Shown: positions 50,933-60,383, counted from the first letter of the stretch. The stretch: 64,000 nucleotides of DNA from Devosia sp. (GCF_028290625.1 NZ_JAQGJM010000039.1:1-64000), one strand, 5' to 3'. The notes: generated from the letters alone by a model not told the origin. Made by a program: numbers and translations.

Positions 50933-52510
50933 TCAGTTATAACCACGCGCGGCGCGGAACGCACCGGCCAGATCCGCGGCGCCATCGAAAACCCGGGCCG
51001 AAGTCTGTGTCGCCAGCGTATCGAGCTGGCTTTTTTCCGCATCGCCAAAGGTAATGCCGAACACCGGTACGCGCGGGGAGACGGCATTCCACTGCGCCAT
51101 GAAACCGGCGCTGTCGCCGTCGCTGCGCCCATCGGTCATGATGACGATGGCGGGCAGATAGGTCGCCAGGTTCGGCGTCTTTTCGATTTCCTTGAGCGCG
51201 GCATTGGCACAGGCATACATGTCCGTGCCGCCATCGGCGCTCTGGTTCGACACTTCAGACAGGAGCGTGCCCTGGTCCGTCGCAGCACCGGTTCCCCTGT
51301 AGGCGTCACGCGTGGTGCCATCGAAGGGAATGACCACAATACGGTCGGCGGGCGACCACTGCACCAGCACTTCGCTGGTGCGTTCAGGGCTGAACAGGAA
51401 TTGCATGGCCTGCTGCAATTGCTGCTCTCCATCGCCCTGCATCGAGCCGGAAAAATCCAAGCACAGCGCGGTCAGCGACGGCTTTCGCAAAGCGGCCTGA
51501 TAGAGATCGAGCGCCTGGCGGATCACGGCGGGTTCGGGCAGGCGGATGGCTGTCAGCAGCCTCGTGGGATCGAAATTCCAGTTCGGCTCGGGCTTGGCGG
51601 TGGCGCCGCCGAGCGGGATGCGGCGGCCGGTATCGGCGATGCGCTGCTGGATCGGGGCCGATTGCAGGAAGGCGACGAGCTCGTTGAAGAAGCTTTCGAC
51701 ATCGGCGCCACGACCATGATCGACGAAGCCGAGCGGAGAATCGGCCACGGCGACGCCATCGGCGGGATAGATCGCGTAGAGCGGTTCCTGGTTGAGCGGC
51801 ACCAGGCGGTCATTGGTCTCCTTGAGCACGGCCTCGTAGTTCCACATGGCGTCGTAGACGGTGCCCTTGCTAGCCGCATCGACATAAAGGTCGGCCAGCC
51901 AGCCGGAGGAACCCGAGGACCGCTCGACGCCGGCCAGCAAGGCCTTGACGGTGTCCTGCACCTTGGGATCGTCGAGGTCGCCCGGCTTGATCACCGCATC
52001 CTCGCCGATGGCGCTGGAGAGCATGGCCAGATAGGCGCTGGCGCCCGAATTGGACTGGGTGGCCGAGGTCATCAGGAATTTCAGCGAGCCGTTGTTCACC
52101 GCCGCCAAAATGTCGTCCATCTTAACGTCCTTGCCGACCCAGCCGAGCTGTTCGGCTTTGGACTTGCGCACGCCAAGGATCACCGGGGTCTGGGCAATCG
52201 AGGTCAGCGTCTTGACGCGCCGGCTGGTGTCGAACATGTCGACCCAGACGCTGGCGGCCGGCCAGACCGCATCCTGCTCGACGCCTGCACTGCTTTGCAG
52301 CGCCAGCCCGATATCGAGCGAACCCTCATACTTGAAACTGCAGGTGGCGCCTTTCTGCGCGCAGAATTCCTGCACGATCGGCTCGATCACGGTGTTTTCC
52401 GAGCCGGAGACGATGGAGAATTCGGGCCCGCGCGACCCACAGCCGGCAAGGGCCAGCGCCATGGTCAGCAGCAGGACGGCGGAAAGCGCTCGCAACATGG
52501 GAGTGCGCAT
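50933..52510 (-). CDS. Lipoprotein fusing a substrate-binding domain to a VWA domain
   Basis: 525 residues. A lipobox LALAGC near residue 23 predicts lipidation. Residues about 30-320 resemble a type 2 solute-binding protein (FSIVSGSENTVIEPIVQEFC; TSATQSNSGASAYLAM). Residues about 340-520 are a von Willebrand factor A domain with the MIDAS signature DFSGSMQGD, a Thr in SADGGTDMYA and a late IVIMTDGRSDGD. The fusion suggests a surface protein that binds a partner through a metal site. The start overlaps the TelA-like stop by one base. Confidence 0.8.
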   Translation of the reverse strand: MRTPMLRALSAVLLLTMALALAGCGSRGPEFSIVSGSENTVIEPIVQEFCAQKGATCSFKYEGSLDIGLALQSSAGVEQDAVWPAASVWVDMFDTSRRVKTLTSIAQTPVILGVRKSKAEQLGWVGKDVKMDDILAAVNNGSLKFLMTSATQSNSGASAYLAMLSSAIGEDAVIKPGDLDDPKVQDTVKALLAGVERSSGSSGWLADLYVDAASKGTVYDAMWNYEAVLKETNDRLVPLNQEPLYAIYPADGVAVADSPLGFVDHGRGADVESFFNELVAFLQSAPIQQRIADTGRRIPLGGATAKPEPNWNFDPTRLLTAIRLPEPAVIRQALDLYQAALRKPSLTALCLDFSGSMQGDGEQQLQQAMQFLFSPERTSEVLVQWSPADRIVVIPFDGTTRDAYRGTGAATDQGTLLSEVSNQSADGGTDMYACANAALKEIEKTPNLATYLPAIVIMTDGRSDGDSAGFMAQWNAVSPRVPVFGITFGDAEKSQLDTLATQTSARVFDGAADLAGAFRAARGYN

Positions 52511-53592
52511 CAGGCCTGGGTCAGCGCTTTCTTGAGGTCCACTGTCATCTGCTCCATCTGCTGCTCGGCCAGCGCCCGCTTCTTGCGGCCATCTTCCTGC
52601 ACCCTGAGGACACCAGAAATGGTGTCGATCAGGTCGCGATTGGCCTGGGCGAGCGTATCGATATCGACGATGCCGCGCTGGGCCTGCTGCTCGATGGCGA
52701 TGGCCTGGTCCTTCATCATTTCCGAGGCCTGCTTGATCATCGTATTGGTGGCATCGGTGACGGTCTTTTGCAGCTCCAGCGCCGATTTCTGACGGGAGAG
52801 GCCAAGCAGGATGACCATCTTCTGCTTCCAGGCCGGCACGGTCAGGGCTGAAGTCGCCTGCAGGTTTTCGATCAGCGTTTCGTCGCCGGCCTGCACGATG
52901 CGAATCTGCGGCAATTGCTGGATGCCGAGCTGGCGAGCCTGCTGCAGGTAAAAGACGCGCTTTTCCAGCCGGTCGAGCGCCTGCAGACTATCCTGGTAGG
53001 ACTGCGCCTCCAGCATGCCGCCACCTTCCTGGCCGGTCGCCACCTCCGCGGTAGCCTTGAGCTTGGGCAGCTCGTTCCTGCGGAAATTCTCGGCGAAGCT
53101 CTTACCGGCCTGCACATAGGCATCCAGCCGCAGGATGGACTGCTTGGTTTGCTCATGCAGGTCATCGAGCACGGCGATGTCGCGGCGCAGCGTATCCTTG
53201 TGGCGATCGAGTTCGAGCCCGATGCGGTCGATCTGGCTGGCCACGTCCTCGAATTCGGATTTGAATTTTTCGAGCTGGGCCTGGGCCGAGGAGAAAATCT
53301 TGGAAAAGAAATTCTGGTTCTTGAGCGAAGCCGGATCAAGGCTCTTGGCCTTGAGGATCACTTCGGTCAACAGCTTACCGGTATCGCCGAGGTCGCGATT
53401 GCGCACTTCGCCAAGGATCTTGTCGGCGTAATTGCTGACGGCCTGCTGGGCATTATCGCCATAAACCGAGATGCCGGCGCGATCGTCGATACGAATCTGG
53501 TCGCTGATGCGGGCAACCTCAGCGGGATCGGCGGTGATGACCGGCAGGGTGCTGGCCGGGGCAATGGTGGTGGCGATCTCAGTTTCGGCCAT
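52510..53592 (-). CDS. TelA/toxic-anion-resistance family protein
   Basis: 360 residues, almost entirely helical and cytoplasmic. Typical TelA segments: NQNFFSKIFSSAQAQLEKFK, LDDLHEQTKQSILRLDAYVQ, VPAWKQKMVILLGLSRQKSA, and a long C-terminal coiled helix with RDLIDTISGVLRVQEDGRKK. TelA-type proteins were named for tellurite resistance, but their wider role is probably envelope stress, often beside XpaC and VWA proteins. First gene of a four-gene operon; ATG 53592 follows GGAG. Confidence 0.85.
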   Translation of the reverse strand: MAETEIATTIAPASTLPVITADPAEVARISDQIRIDDRAGISVYGDNAQQAVSNYADKILGEVRNRDLGDTGKLLTEVILKAKSLDPASLKNQNFFSKIFSSAQAQLEKFKSEFEDVASQIDRIGLELDRHKDTLRRDIAVLDDLHEQTKQSILRLDAYVQAGKSFAENFRRNELPKLKATAEVATGQEGGGMLEAQSYQDSLQALDRLEKRVFYLQQARQLGIQQLPQIRIVQAGDETLIENLQATSALTVPAWKQKMVILLGLSRQKSALELQKTVTDATNTMIKQASEMMKDQAIAIEQQAQRGIVDIDTLAQANRDLIDTISGVLRVQEDGRKKRALAEQQMEQMTVDLKKALTQA

Positions 53593-53868
53593 CGGATGAA
53601 CTCCTTGGTGCCAGACGCATCGGGGCTGCGCTCCCTGTCGAGCGCCGGCGGGAGGACATTGGCTGTCGAGTATGACAGTTGTGTAACAGTCATCATTCCC
53701 GTCTTGGGACGGCTCAGCATTTTAGACTTACGCATCACGCTGGGCTTTGCTCAGCGACGACTGAACCGAGACTGAATAGGACGCCGGCGTCCCGTTCAAC
53801 CGCCAAGCAATATGGGTCATTCACGACGCGTGATCGACGCGTGACGCCCCTTTCGCTCAGGATTGACC
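53593..53868. other. Divergent intergenic region (TelA operon / secreted-protein cluster)
   Basis: About 275 bases. A tandem direct repeat GACGCGTGA lies at 53825-53833 and 53836-53844, about one helical turn apart and 25 bases before the first secreted-protein start, placing it where a promoter or regulator would bind. No convincing gene is present. Confidence 0.4.
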
Positions 53869-54489
53869 ATGCACCGGCCGCTACATTCGCAAATGCTATC
53901 GCTGGCTCTCGGCGTGTTCCTGTGCGGTCCGACGTTTGCCGGTCCAGTGCCCGCGGGTGTCACCCCATGTCATATCTTCGGGTGGTCGGCGAGCGACGAC
54001 CCTGCTGGGCTCGATATTCATGCTGTGCCCGAGATCGGTGCCGAGGTGATTGGGAAGGTCCAATCGCCATTTTTGAATCCCGAAAGCGAGGTATCGCCGC
54101 TTGACGGCTGGCGCGCCGAATTCACCGTCGTCGGGTACAAGGACCACTGGTTCCTGATCGATGACATCCAGCAACCCGGCGCACCCTATGACGAGGCCGA
54201 ACCTGGCGCCTCGGCGGCATTCCCTGGCCGCGGCTGGGTTCCGGCTGATCAGGTCATGGGCGCCTATGCTAACACGCAGATGCCTGTGGGCTGGCTATTG
54301 CAGGCGCCCGATGTGGATGCGCCCATTGCGGGTGACATCGAGCGACCGGCGGGCGAGAGTCTCTCCATCGACGGCACGCTCAGGGCCATCCTGGCCTGTT
54401 CGGGCAATTGGGCCCTCACCGACAGTATGGACGGCACGCGCGGCTGGTGGCGTGGCATCTGCTCCAATCAGGCGACCAATTGCAGCTGA
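53869..54489 (+). CDS. Secreted protein of unknown function 1 (SH3-like segments)
   Basis: 206 residues. Signal peptide to about residue 25 (LSLALGVFLCGPTFAGP). The mature part contains a bacterial-SH3-like pattern: DIHAVPEIGAEVIGKVQSPF and GRGWVPADQVMG. Four Cys residues, two of them in the tail (GICSNQATNCS), suggest disulfides. ATG 53869 is preferred to TTG 53863. First of six consecutive small secreted proteins in the same direction. Confidence 0.65.
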   Translation: MHRPLHSQMLSLALGVFLCGPTFAGPVPAGVTPCHIFGWSASDDPAGLDIHAVPEIGAEVIGKVQSPFLNPESEVSPLDGWRAEFTVVGYKDHWFLIDDIQQPGAPYDEAEPGASAAFPGRGWVPADQVMGAYANTQMPVGWLLQAPDVDAPIAGDIERPAGESLSIDGTLRAILACSGNWALTDSMDGTRGWWRGICSNQATNCS

Positions 54490-54512
54490 TCCTGGCGAGC
54501 GAGGAATTTCCA

Positions 54513-55010
54513 ATGACCAAACGATCCTTTGCCGCCATGGCCTGGCTCTTGCTTTGCGGCGTGTCCATCGCTGCCGAGTGCCCGCTCGAACATGGCATCT
54601 ACACCGAAGCCAGCTCCGGAGCGATCTTGGCATTCCATCCCAAGACTGCCGAGCATGGCATCATGACATCGGGCGTGTTCGACCTGACGCTGCCCAATCT
54701 CAAGCAGAGTTTTGCCGGCGAGATCACCTGGACGGCCGGGCGCAATTCACGGCCCTATGGGTTCATTGACAAGACATGCGCGGAACCGGCGGGCACCGAG
54801 GAACCCGAGGCCTGCTGGCTGTGGCACGGCAACGTCTACTCGGTCGGCAACGGTACGGTCGGCCTGATCGACGATGACGAGATGATGGCGCCGCAAGTCA
54901 TCCTGCTGGCCGACTTCGGCCACGCGCTGCTTTGGGATCAGACGTTTCTTGCCGCCAATCCACGGGCGCAAGCCATGGACCTCTTCAAACGCAGCGGCTG
55001 CGCATTTTAG
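54513..55010 (+). CDS. Secreted protein of unknown function 2
   Basis: 165 residues with a signal peptide (AAMAWLLLCGVSIAAECP, cleavage near residue 20). The mature domain contains Cys pairs (CPLEHG, TCAEPAG, EACWLWHG, SGCAF) suited to two disulfides. No family recognised. ATG 54513 follows GAGGAA, 23 bases after the preceding stop. Probably cotranscribed with its neighbours. Confidence 0.6.
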   Translation: MTKRSFAAMAWLLLCGVSIAAECPLEHGIYTEASSGAILAFHPKTAEHGIMTSGVFDLTLPNLKQSFAGEITWTAGRNSRPYGFIDKTCAEPAGTEEPEACWLWHGNVYSVGNGTVGLIDDDEMMAPQVILLADFGHALLWDQTFLAANPRAQAMDLFKRSGCAF

Positions 55011-55046
55011 CCGGCCCGACCTTTCATATTTCGATCTGGACCCGTC

Positions 55047-55667
55047 ATGAAACATATATCGACTTGCCTGATCCTGGCTGCCTTGTCGGGCTTGGCTATC
55101 TCCCCCGCGGTCGCGCGAAGTGCGGAGCCCTCCCGGCCTGCCACCGAGGGTTGCTCGTGGGAGCGTTTGTCGGATGCCAAAGTTGGCCTATCCGCGTGGG
55201 TGCAACGGTGCGATTTCGGCAATTACAAAACTGAGTTCCGTTTCGATCAGGCCAATGTGGTGCAATACAGTTCGAACGGACCTGATCCTTCGATCGCCAT
55301 TGAAGTGCTGGATTTGAATGAGGGCGAAACAGCGCAGCAGGCGATGCGACGCATCTTTGATGCCCATACCGATGCCGAAACCGCCATCAGGTGTGTGATT
55401 GCGCCCTACACCTCGATGGAGTCACCTGTCGGTATCGAACGATATGACTTCGTAGCGGACGCTGAATACGCTGCCGAACCGATCGTCGATGAAGACCCGA
55501 ACGAAGCGGGCAGTCCGCTTTGTGGCGATTGGGGCGCCATGCCCTTGGGCACCCAGTATTTCGAGATCCAGCCGCAAAGCTCGACGCGGAAAATCCTCTT
55601 CGTGAGGATCGGCGAATATCAACCGCCGTTCGACGAACAGACCCTGCAGTTGCTGCCGACTGACTAG
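55047..55667 (+). CDS. Secreted protein of unknown function 3
   Basis: 206 residues with a signal peptide (CLILAALSGLAISPAVARS). Four Cys residues at GCSWER, QRCDFG, IRCVIAP and LCGDWG could form disulfides. The C-terminus reads FVRIGEYQPPFDEQTL. No known domain. Starts 36 bases after the previous stop with no strong ribosome site. Same orientation and style as the adjacent five genes. Confidence 0.6.
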   Translation: MKHISTCLILAALSGLAISPAVARSAEPSRPATEGCSWERLSDAKVGLSAWVQRCDFGNYKTEFRFDQANVVQYSSNGPDPSIAIEVLDLNEGETAQQAMRRIFDAHTDAETAIRCVIAPYTSMESPVGIERYDFVADAEYAAEPIVDEDPNEAGSPLCGDWGAMPLGTQYFEIQPQSSTRKILFVRIGEYQPPFDEQTLQLLPTD

Positions 55668-55770
55668 GGCCAAATCCGCTGTGCAACCTATTGCCGGCGC
55701 GGGTCGTCGCGGCCGATACCGCCAACATCTAACGTCTTCGCACTGTCCTCAAACAGAACCGGGAACCGTC

Positions 55771-56172
55771 ATGCCGAAATCAATGCTTTGGAAATGTGCC
55801 CTGCTTTGCACATTGCTATTCTCGTCCGCGGCGCATGCCGCCGATGGCGACATTGATGCCCTGGAGCTGTCGCAGAACTGGCAGGGCCTCGTCGGCAAGA
55901 CAATCACCATCAGCGGATGCATGATCACCAGCGCGACAGTTGACCTGATGGTGTGCCTGGCCACGTCCAAGCACGGACGTCCACCTTCGTTCTGGTTCGA
56001 TCCCTCCGGCATGGCGCCCGACGATGTCGCCAGGGCCGTGCGCGAGTGCGACTTTTATGTCGGCTATCCAGTATGCGGTATCCGGCTGCACGGCGAAGTC
56101 GCCAACGAGAACGGCGAACTCAAGATCATGCATGGCTCGGTGACCTGGACCCAGCCTCCTCTGACGCCCTGA
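55771..56172 (+). CDS. Secreted protein of unknown function 4 (possible OB-like fold)
   Basis: 133 residues. Signal peptide (KCALLCTLLFSSAAHAADG). The mature domain starts with LVGKTITISGCMITSATVDL and ends with IRLHGEVANENGELKIMHGS, a strand pattern reminiscent of small OB-fold periplasmic proteins. Four Cys in the mature part. The frame is open from 55681, but the signal peptide begins at ATG 55771. No named family. Confidence 0.6.
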   Translation: MPKSMLWKCALLCTLLFSSAAHAADGDIDALELSQNWQGLVGKTITISGCMITSATVDLMVCLATSKHGRPPSFWFDPSGMAPDDVARAVRECDFYVGYPVCGIRLHGEVANENGELKIMHGSVTWTQPPLTP

Positions 56173-56284
56173 CGTAACTCAACGCCATCTGTCGGTCCGA
56201 TGCCGTGTCCGTCAGATTTCATTCATGCCAATAAACGGCGCGATCGTGCCCGGCTACACCCAATTCGAAACTCGAAGGATACCC

Positions 56285-56908
56285 ATGTTGTTGCGCCTCA
56301 CATTTGCTGCTGCCGCTTGTTGCACGCTGTCATCCGCGGTCCTGGCCGACGAATTCGCGTTCAGCGATTTCGCCGAGACCGTGGTTATCGGCAGCGTTAG
56401 TCTCGACAATGCCAGGGCGCTGCCCGCCCAGCCCGTCTCGACAATCACGGCTGGCAAGCTGACGGTGACGCTCGAAAAGACACGCCTTGAGGATGTGCAG
56501 GTCGCGTTTGGCGGCACCATCCAGAATGATGGCGAGGCGGGAAACGGCATCACCTGGCTATGTTATGCCGCGGCGGATGCGACCCTGTGGTTTTCCGCGT
56601 TCACCGGTGATGGCACCGTTTCCCAGGTCACCAGCGAGGCCGATACGACGCATGCGGCGACATCCGGCTGCAGCCAGGCGCCGGCGGCGCTGACAGTGAT
56701 CGACTACGGCATCCCAGGGCTTGGCGCACCGTTGGCCGACTTCACCGCCAAGTTCGGCAAGGTGGAAGACGATGTCGGGCTCTACAGCTATTCCAGTGAG
56801 GTCACAGCGCCTGAAAGCGCCGATTTCCGGATCTTCCAATATGTCATCGTCATCGCACCGGCGGGGACGATCTCGGGTATCACCGTGGGCCAGGCGACCA
56901 GCAACTGA
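56285..56908 (+). CDS. Secreted protein of unknown function 5
   Basis: 207 residues. Signal peptide (LTFAAAACCTLSSAVLADE). The mature region is Thr/Ala-rich with strands such as TITAGKLTVTLEKTRLEDVQ and FRIFQYVIVIAPAGTISGIT. One Cys pair (TWLCYAA, TSGCSQA). No family recognised. ATG 56285 follows AAGGA; the 20 residues upstream in frame are not signal-like. Confidence 0.58.
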   Translation: MLLRLTFAAAACCTLSSAVLADEFAFSDFAETVVIGSVSLDNARALPAQPVSTITAGKLTVTLEKTRLEDVQVAFGGTIQNDGEAGNGITWLCYAAADATLWFSAFTGDGTVSQVTSEADTTHAATSGCSQAPAALTVIDYGIPGLGAPLADFTAKFGKVEDDVGLYSYSSEVTAPESADFRIFQYVIVIAPAGTISGITVGQATSN

Positions 56909-56961
56909 GCGACGGTCACCCTCGTTCTTGCCACGGGCTTCAGAGAAATGGGAGAAAATAT

Positions 56962-57330
56962 ATGATACGACAATGCCTGAATGTTCTGCTTCTCGCCGCG
57001 CTTGCCACCCCGGTGGCCGCCCAGGACAATTGCGTCCAGGCCTTTACGGATGAGGGAGCCCCAATCTACTTCGCGCCATCGTCGGGCCATATTGTCACGG
57101 TGGATTCGAACTTCGAATGGGTGCGGATCACTTTGGGCGACATCGATCAGACCTGTAAGATGGCATTTCAGGATCGATCGAACGCTGGGCTGGGCGACAC
57201 CTGGTTCCCCTCCAATGCCGTCAAATGCAAGACATTCGACACCCAGCTTGTCTATGCGTCGCCGCGGGACGGCGGCGAGCAACTGCTGATCTTGGACGGC
57301 ATGGTGCTATACCCCAAATGCGAAGAGTGA
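56962..57330 (+). CDS. Secreted protein of unknown function 6
   Basis: 122 residues with a signal peptide (LNVLLLAALATPVAAQDN, cleavage after AQ). The mature part has four Cys residues (NCVQAF, TCKMAF, KCKTFD, KCEE). No domain recognised. ATG 56962 follows GGGAGA. Last member of the secreted cluster; about 210 non-coding bases follow before the converging GMC gene. Confidence 0.6.
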   Translation: MIRQCLNVLLLAALATPVAAQDNCVQAFTDEGAPIYFAPSSGHIVTVDSNFEWVRITLGDIDQTCKMAFQDRSNAGLGDTWFPSNAVKCKTFDTQLVYASPRDGGEQLLILDGMVLYPKCEE

Positions 57331-57541
57331 GAGGCTTCTGAAGCGCTGCCGTCCCAAGGCGAGAGGTGCGATTTGCAAGGAGATATCGTCGGCGACTGTA
57401 AGCGATCACTCCATACCGCGTATGCGAATTCCTCGAAGACCGCTTTGCACGCCATTCGAGACCTTGAGATCTTAACGGCCGCATCCTGAAAGCCGACATC
57501 GTTGAGGCGCCTGCACGCCCAAAGCCGACGCCTGGCTTCAG

Positions 57542-59152
57542 TTAGCCCGTCAGAATGGCCGCCGCGCCCTTTTCAGCAACCATCATGGTCGGCGCATTGA
57601 TATTGCCGGCCGTGATGTTGGGGAATATCGAGGCATCCACCACCCGCAAGGCGTCTACACCGTGAACCTTGAGACGATGGTCAACCACCGCGATGGCGGG
57701 ATCAGACCCCATGGCAGCGGTTCCGCACAAATGGTAGATTGAACCGCAGTTTTCACGGAAATAGGCCAGCAGCTCGCCATCGGTTTCGGCACCTGCCGAT
57801 GGCGGCATTTCTGACTCGGTAATCGCCCGCAAGGCCGGAGCGCCCATGATCTTGCGCACCAGGTGGCTGGCCTGCAGCACTTCGGCTTCGTCGTGCGCTG
57901 TGCCGAGGTAATTGGGACTGATCAGAGGTGCAGCGATGGCGTCGGGGGATTCAATGGCCACCGTGCCTCTACTAGTTGGGCGGCAGGCGTTGAAGGCCAG
58001 CAGGAATCCAGAATAGGGCTCCGGCTTAAGGCCGGCCTTGGGATCGGCCGGAATGCGATAGGACAGTGGATTGAAATAGAGCTGGATATTGGGTCGCGGC
58101 TCGTCCGCCGCCCCGCGCAGAAACGCCCCGGCCTGATTAACGCTGAGCGCCAGCGGGCCGCGGCGCGTCAGCGCGTAACGCAGGGCCTGCCGCGCCTGGC
58201 CGAACCAGTTGCCCAGTTCGTCATTGAGGGTCGGCACAAGCGAGCGATAGTAGAAGCTTGCGCACAGGTGATCCTGCAGATTGCGGCCGACCGCCGGCAG
58301 ATGGTGCTTCACCGCGACGCCTGCGGCGTTCAGCAGCGCCGCATCCCCGATGCCCGATAGCTGCAGCAATTTGGGCGTATCGACGGCGCCGGCCGACAGG
58401 ATTACCTCATGCCGCGCCGAATGGATCGCGATGCCCGCGGCGGTCTGCACCTCGACGCCGGTGGCGCGGCGATCGGCGTCGATGACGATCTTGCGCGCCC
58501 GGGCATTGCGCATGACGTGCAAATTGGGCCGGTGCAAGGCCGGGCGCAGGTAGGCGACCGACGAGGACGACCGCATGCCGTTGCGGGTATTGATATCGTA
58601 GATGCCCGCGCCCTCGATGGTGCTGCCATTGAAATCCGGATTGAACGGCAGTTGCAATTCGGCGCAGGCGGCGAGGAACCGCTCGGTCACTGGATGGGCC
58701 TGGTCACGCATCGGGGTGATGTGGATCGGTCCATCCCCCCCGTGATAGGGTCCAGCGCCATCGGCATGGCTTTCGAGCCGCTTGAAATAGGGCAAGACAT
58801 CCTCGTAGCCCCAGCCCGCATTGCCCGCCGCGGCCCAGTCGTCGAAATCATCTGGCGCCCCGCGCACAAAAACCATGGCGTTGATCGAGCCGGATCCGCC
58901 TTGCACCTTGCCACGGGGCGCATAGATGCGGCGTCCGCCCAGCGCGGCCTCCGGCTCGGTCCAGTACATCCAGTTGACTTTGGGGTCGTAGTAGGAGCGC
59001 GCATAGCCAACCGGCACCCGAAACCAGGGCGAGGAATCATTGCCACCCGCTTCGAGCAGCAAAACGCTGTGGCGCCCGCTTTCGGTGAGGCGAGCAGCAA
59101 GAATGCATCCGGCAGAACCGGCGCCGACGATGATATAGTCGTAGGTGGTCAT
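57542..59152 (-). CDS. GMC family FAD-dependent oxidoreductase (choline dehydrogenase-like)
   Basis: 536 residues. FAD dinucleotide fold at the start (DYIIVGAGSAGCILAARL), GMC signature 1 region GKVQGGSGSINAMVFVRG, and the C-terminal catalytic-His segment YHLCGTAAMGSDP followed by HPHN-type substitute DHRLKVHGVDALRVVDASIF. It oxidises an alcohol to an aldehyde or ketone. The gene order with an aldehyde dehydrogenase and an enolase-type dehydratase suggests a polyol or sugar-derived substrate. Starts three bases after the dehydratase stop. Confidence 0.9.
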   Translation of the reverse strand: MTTYDYIIVGAGSAGCILAARLTESGRHSVLLLEAGGNDSSPWFRVPVGYARSYYDPKVNWMYWTEPEAALGGRRIYAPRGKVQGGSGSINAMVFVRGAPDDFDDWAAAGNAGWGYEDVLPYFKRLESHADGAGPYHGGDGPIHITPMRDQAHPVTERFLAACAELQLPFNPDFNGSTIEGAGIYDINTRNGMRSSSSVAYLRPALHRPNLHVMRNARARKIVIDADRRATGVEVQTAAGIAIHSARHEVILSAGAVDTPKLLQLSGIGDAALLNAAGVAVKHHLPAVGRNLQDHLCASFYYRSLVPTLNDELGNWFGQARQALRYALTRRGPLALSVNQAGAFLRGAADEPRPNIQLYFNPLSYRIPADPKAGLKPEPYSGFLLAFNACRPTSRGTVAIESPDAIAAPLISPNYLGTAHDEAEVLQASHLVRKIMGAPALRAITESEMPPSAGAETDGELLAYFRENCGSIYHLCGTAAMGSDPAIAVVDHRLKVHGVDALRVVDASIFPNITAGNINAPTMMVAEKGAAAILTG

Positions 59153-59155
59153 GGG

Positions 59156-60373
59156 TCAGCCGCGGGCGGGGGCAAAGGCTTTGATGTCGGCCGGCCGGGC
59201 ATCCATCTGCAGATGGAGCCGGGCGCCAACATAGGGCGAATGACGCTCCACCACGTCCAGATTCAGTTCGACCCCTAATCCTGGCTCGCGCGACGGGATC
59301 AGATAGCCGTCGTCGAACTGCAGCGGCGTCTTGAGGATTTGGGCATAAAAGCCCGAGAAGTCGACAATGGCCTCGTGAATGAGGAAATTCGGCGAAGCAG
59401 CGGCGAGTTGCATGCTGGCCGCCGCGCCGATGGGGCCGTTGTAGAGATGGGGGGCAATCTGGGCATAATGGGCCTCGGCCATGCCGGCGATCTTCTTGGC
59501 TTCCAGCAGCCCGCCAACCCGGGCGACGTTCATCTGCAGGATCGAGGCGGCGCCGGTTTCCAGCACACGTTGAAACTCGAATTTGGTCGTCAACCGCTCG
59601 CCGGTGGCAATCGGGATCGAGGTGGCGCGCGCCACCTGTGCCATAGCGGCTTCCTGCCCCGGAGGCACCGGCTCTTCGAACCATAGCGGATCGTATTGCT
59701 CAAGCCGCTTGGCCAGGCGGATAGCCGAAGCCGGCACCATTTGTCCGTGGGTACCGAACAGCAGGTCCGCACGCCCACCAACCGCCTCATGTACCCGTGC
59801 ACAGAACAACTCGCAGCGTTCCATGACGCCGAGCGACAGATGGTGGCCGGAATAGTCGGTATAGGGCCCGGCCGGATCGAACTTGACCCCGGTAAAGCCC
59901 ATGGCGACCATCTCGGCGGCGCATTCAGCGGCGAGATCGGGATCGTTGTAGTCGTATTCGCCCGCGGCGTTCCTCGGATAGAGGTAGGTATAGGCGCGCA
60001 GCCGCTCATGCACCATGCCGCCAAGCAGGGCGTGCACCGGCCGGCCGGCGGCCTTGCCGATGATATCCCAGCAGGCAATTTCCAGCCCCGAGACGATACC
60101 CATCATGGTCGGATCGGGACGCTGGGTAAAACCACTCGAATAGGCGGCGCGCCAGAAGCGTTCGATATTGTGCGGGTCGTGGCCCAGGAGGTAGCGCTCG
60201 AACACGTCCTCGATCAGCGGCACCAGCGCCTGGGGGTGAAACGCCGTGGCATAGATCTCCCCGACGCCCTCGATGCCGTCCTTGGTCGTCAGGCGCACGA
60301 ATATCCAATACATGCCGCCGATATGGGGCGGCGGTACGGCAACAACATGGACGGAGAGCGCAGCGATCTGCAT
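59156..60373 (-). CDS. Mandelate racemase/muconate lactonizing enzyme family dehydratase
   Basis: 405 residues, enolase superfamily, closest in look to sugar-acid dehydratases of the galactonate dehydratase group. N-terminal capping domain, then the barrel with GFTGVKFDPAGPYTDYSGHH, LLFGTHGQMVPASAIRLAKR, LWFEEPVPP and ATGERLTTKFEF, in which acidic metal ligands can be placed. It would dehydrate a sugar acid. The open frame extends to 60571 into the aldehyde dehydrogenase gene; ATG 60373 behind AGGA is the start. Substrate unknown. Confidence 0.85.
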   Translation of the reverse strand: MQIAALSVHVVAVPPPHIGGMYWIFVRLTTKDGIEGVGEIYATAFHPQALVPLIEDVFERYLLGHDPHNIERFWRAAYSSGFTQRPDPTMMGIVSGLEIACWDIIGKAAGRPVHALLGGMVHERLRAYTYLYPRNAAGEYDYNDPDLAAECAAEMVAMGFTGVKFDPAGPYTDYSGHHLSLGVMERCELFCARVHEAVGGRADLLFGTHGQMVPASAIRLAKRLEQYDPLWFEEPVPPGQEAAMAQVARATSIPIATGERLTTKFEFQRVLETGAASILQMNVARVGGLLEAKKIAGMAEAHYAQIAPHLYNGPIGAAASMQLAAASPNFLIHEAIVDFSGFYAQILKTPLQFDDGYLIPSREPGLGVELNLDVVERHSPYVGARLHLQMDARPADIKAFAPARG

Positions 60374-60383
60374 CGCAAAAATC

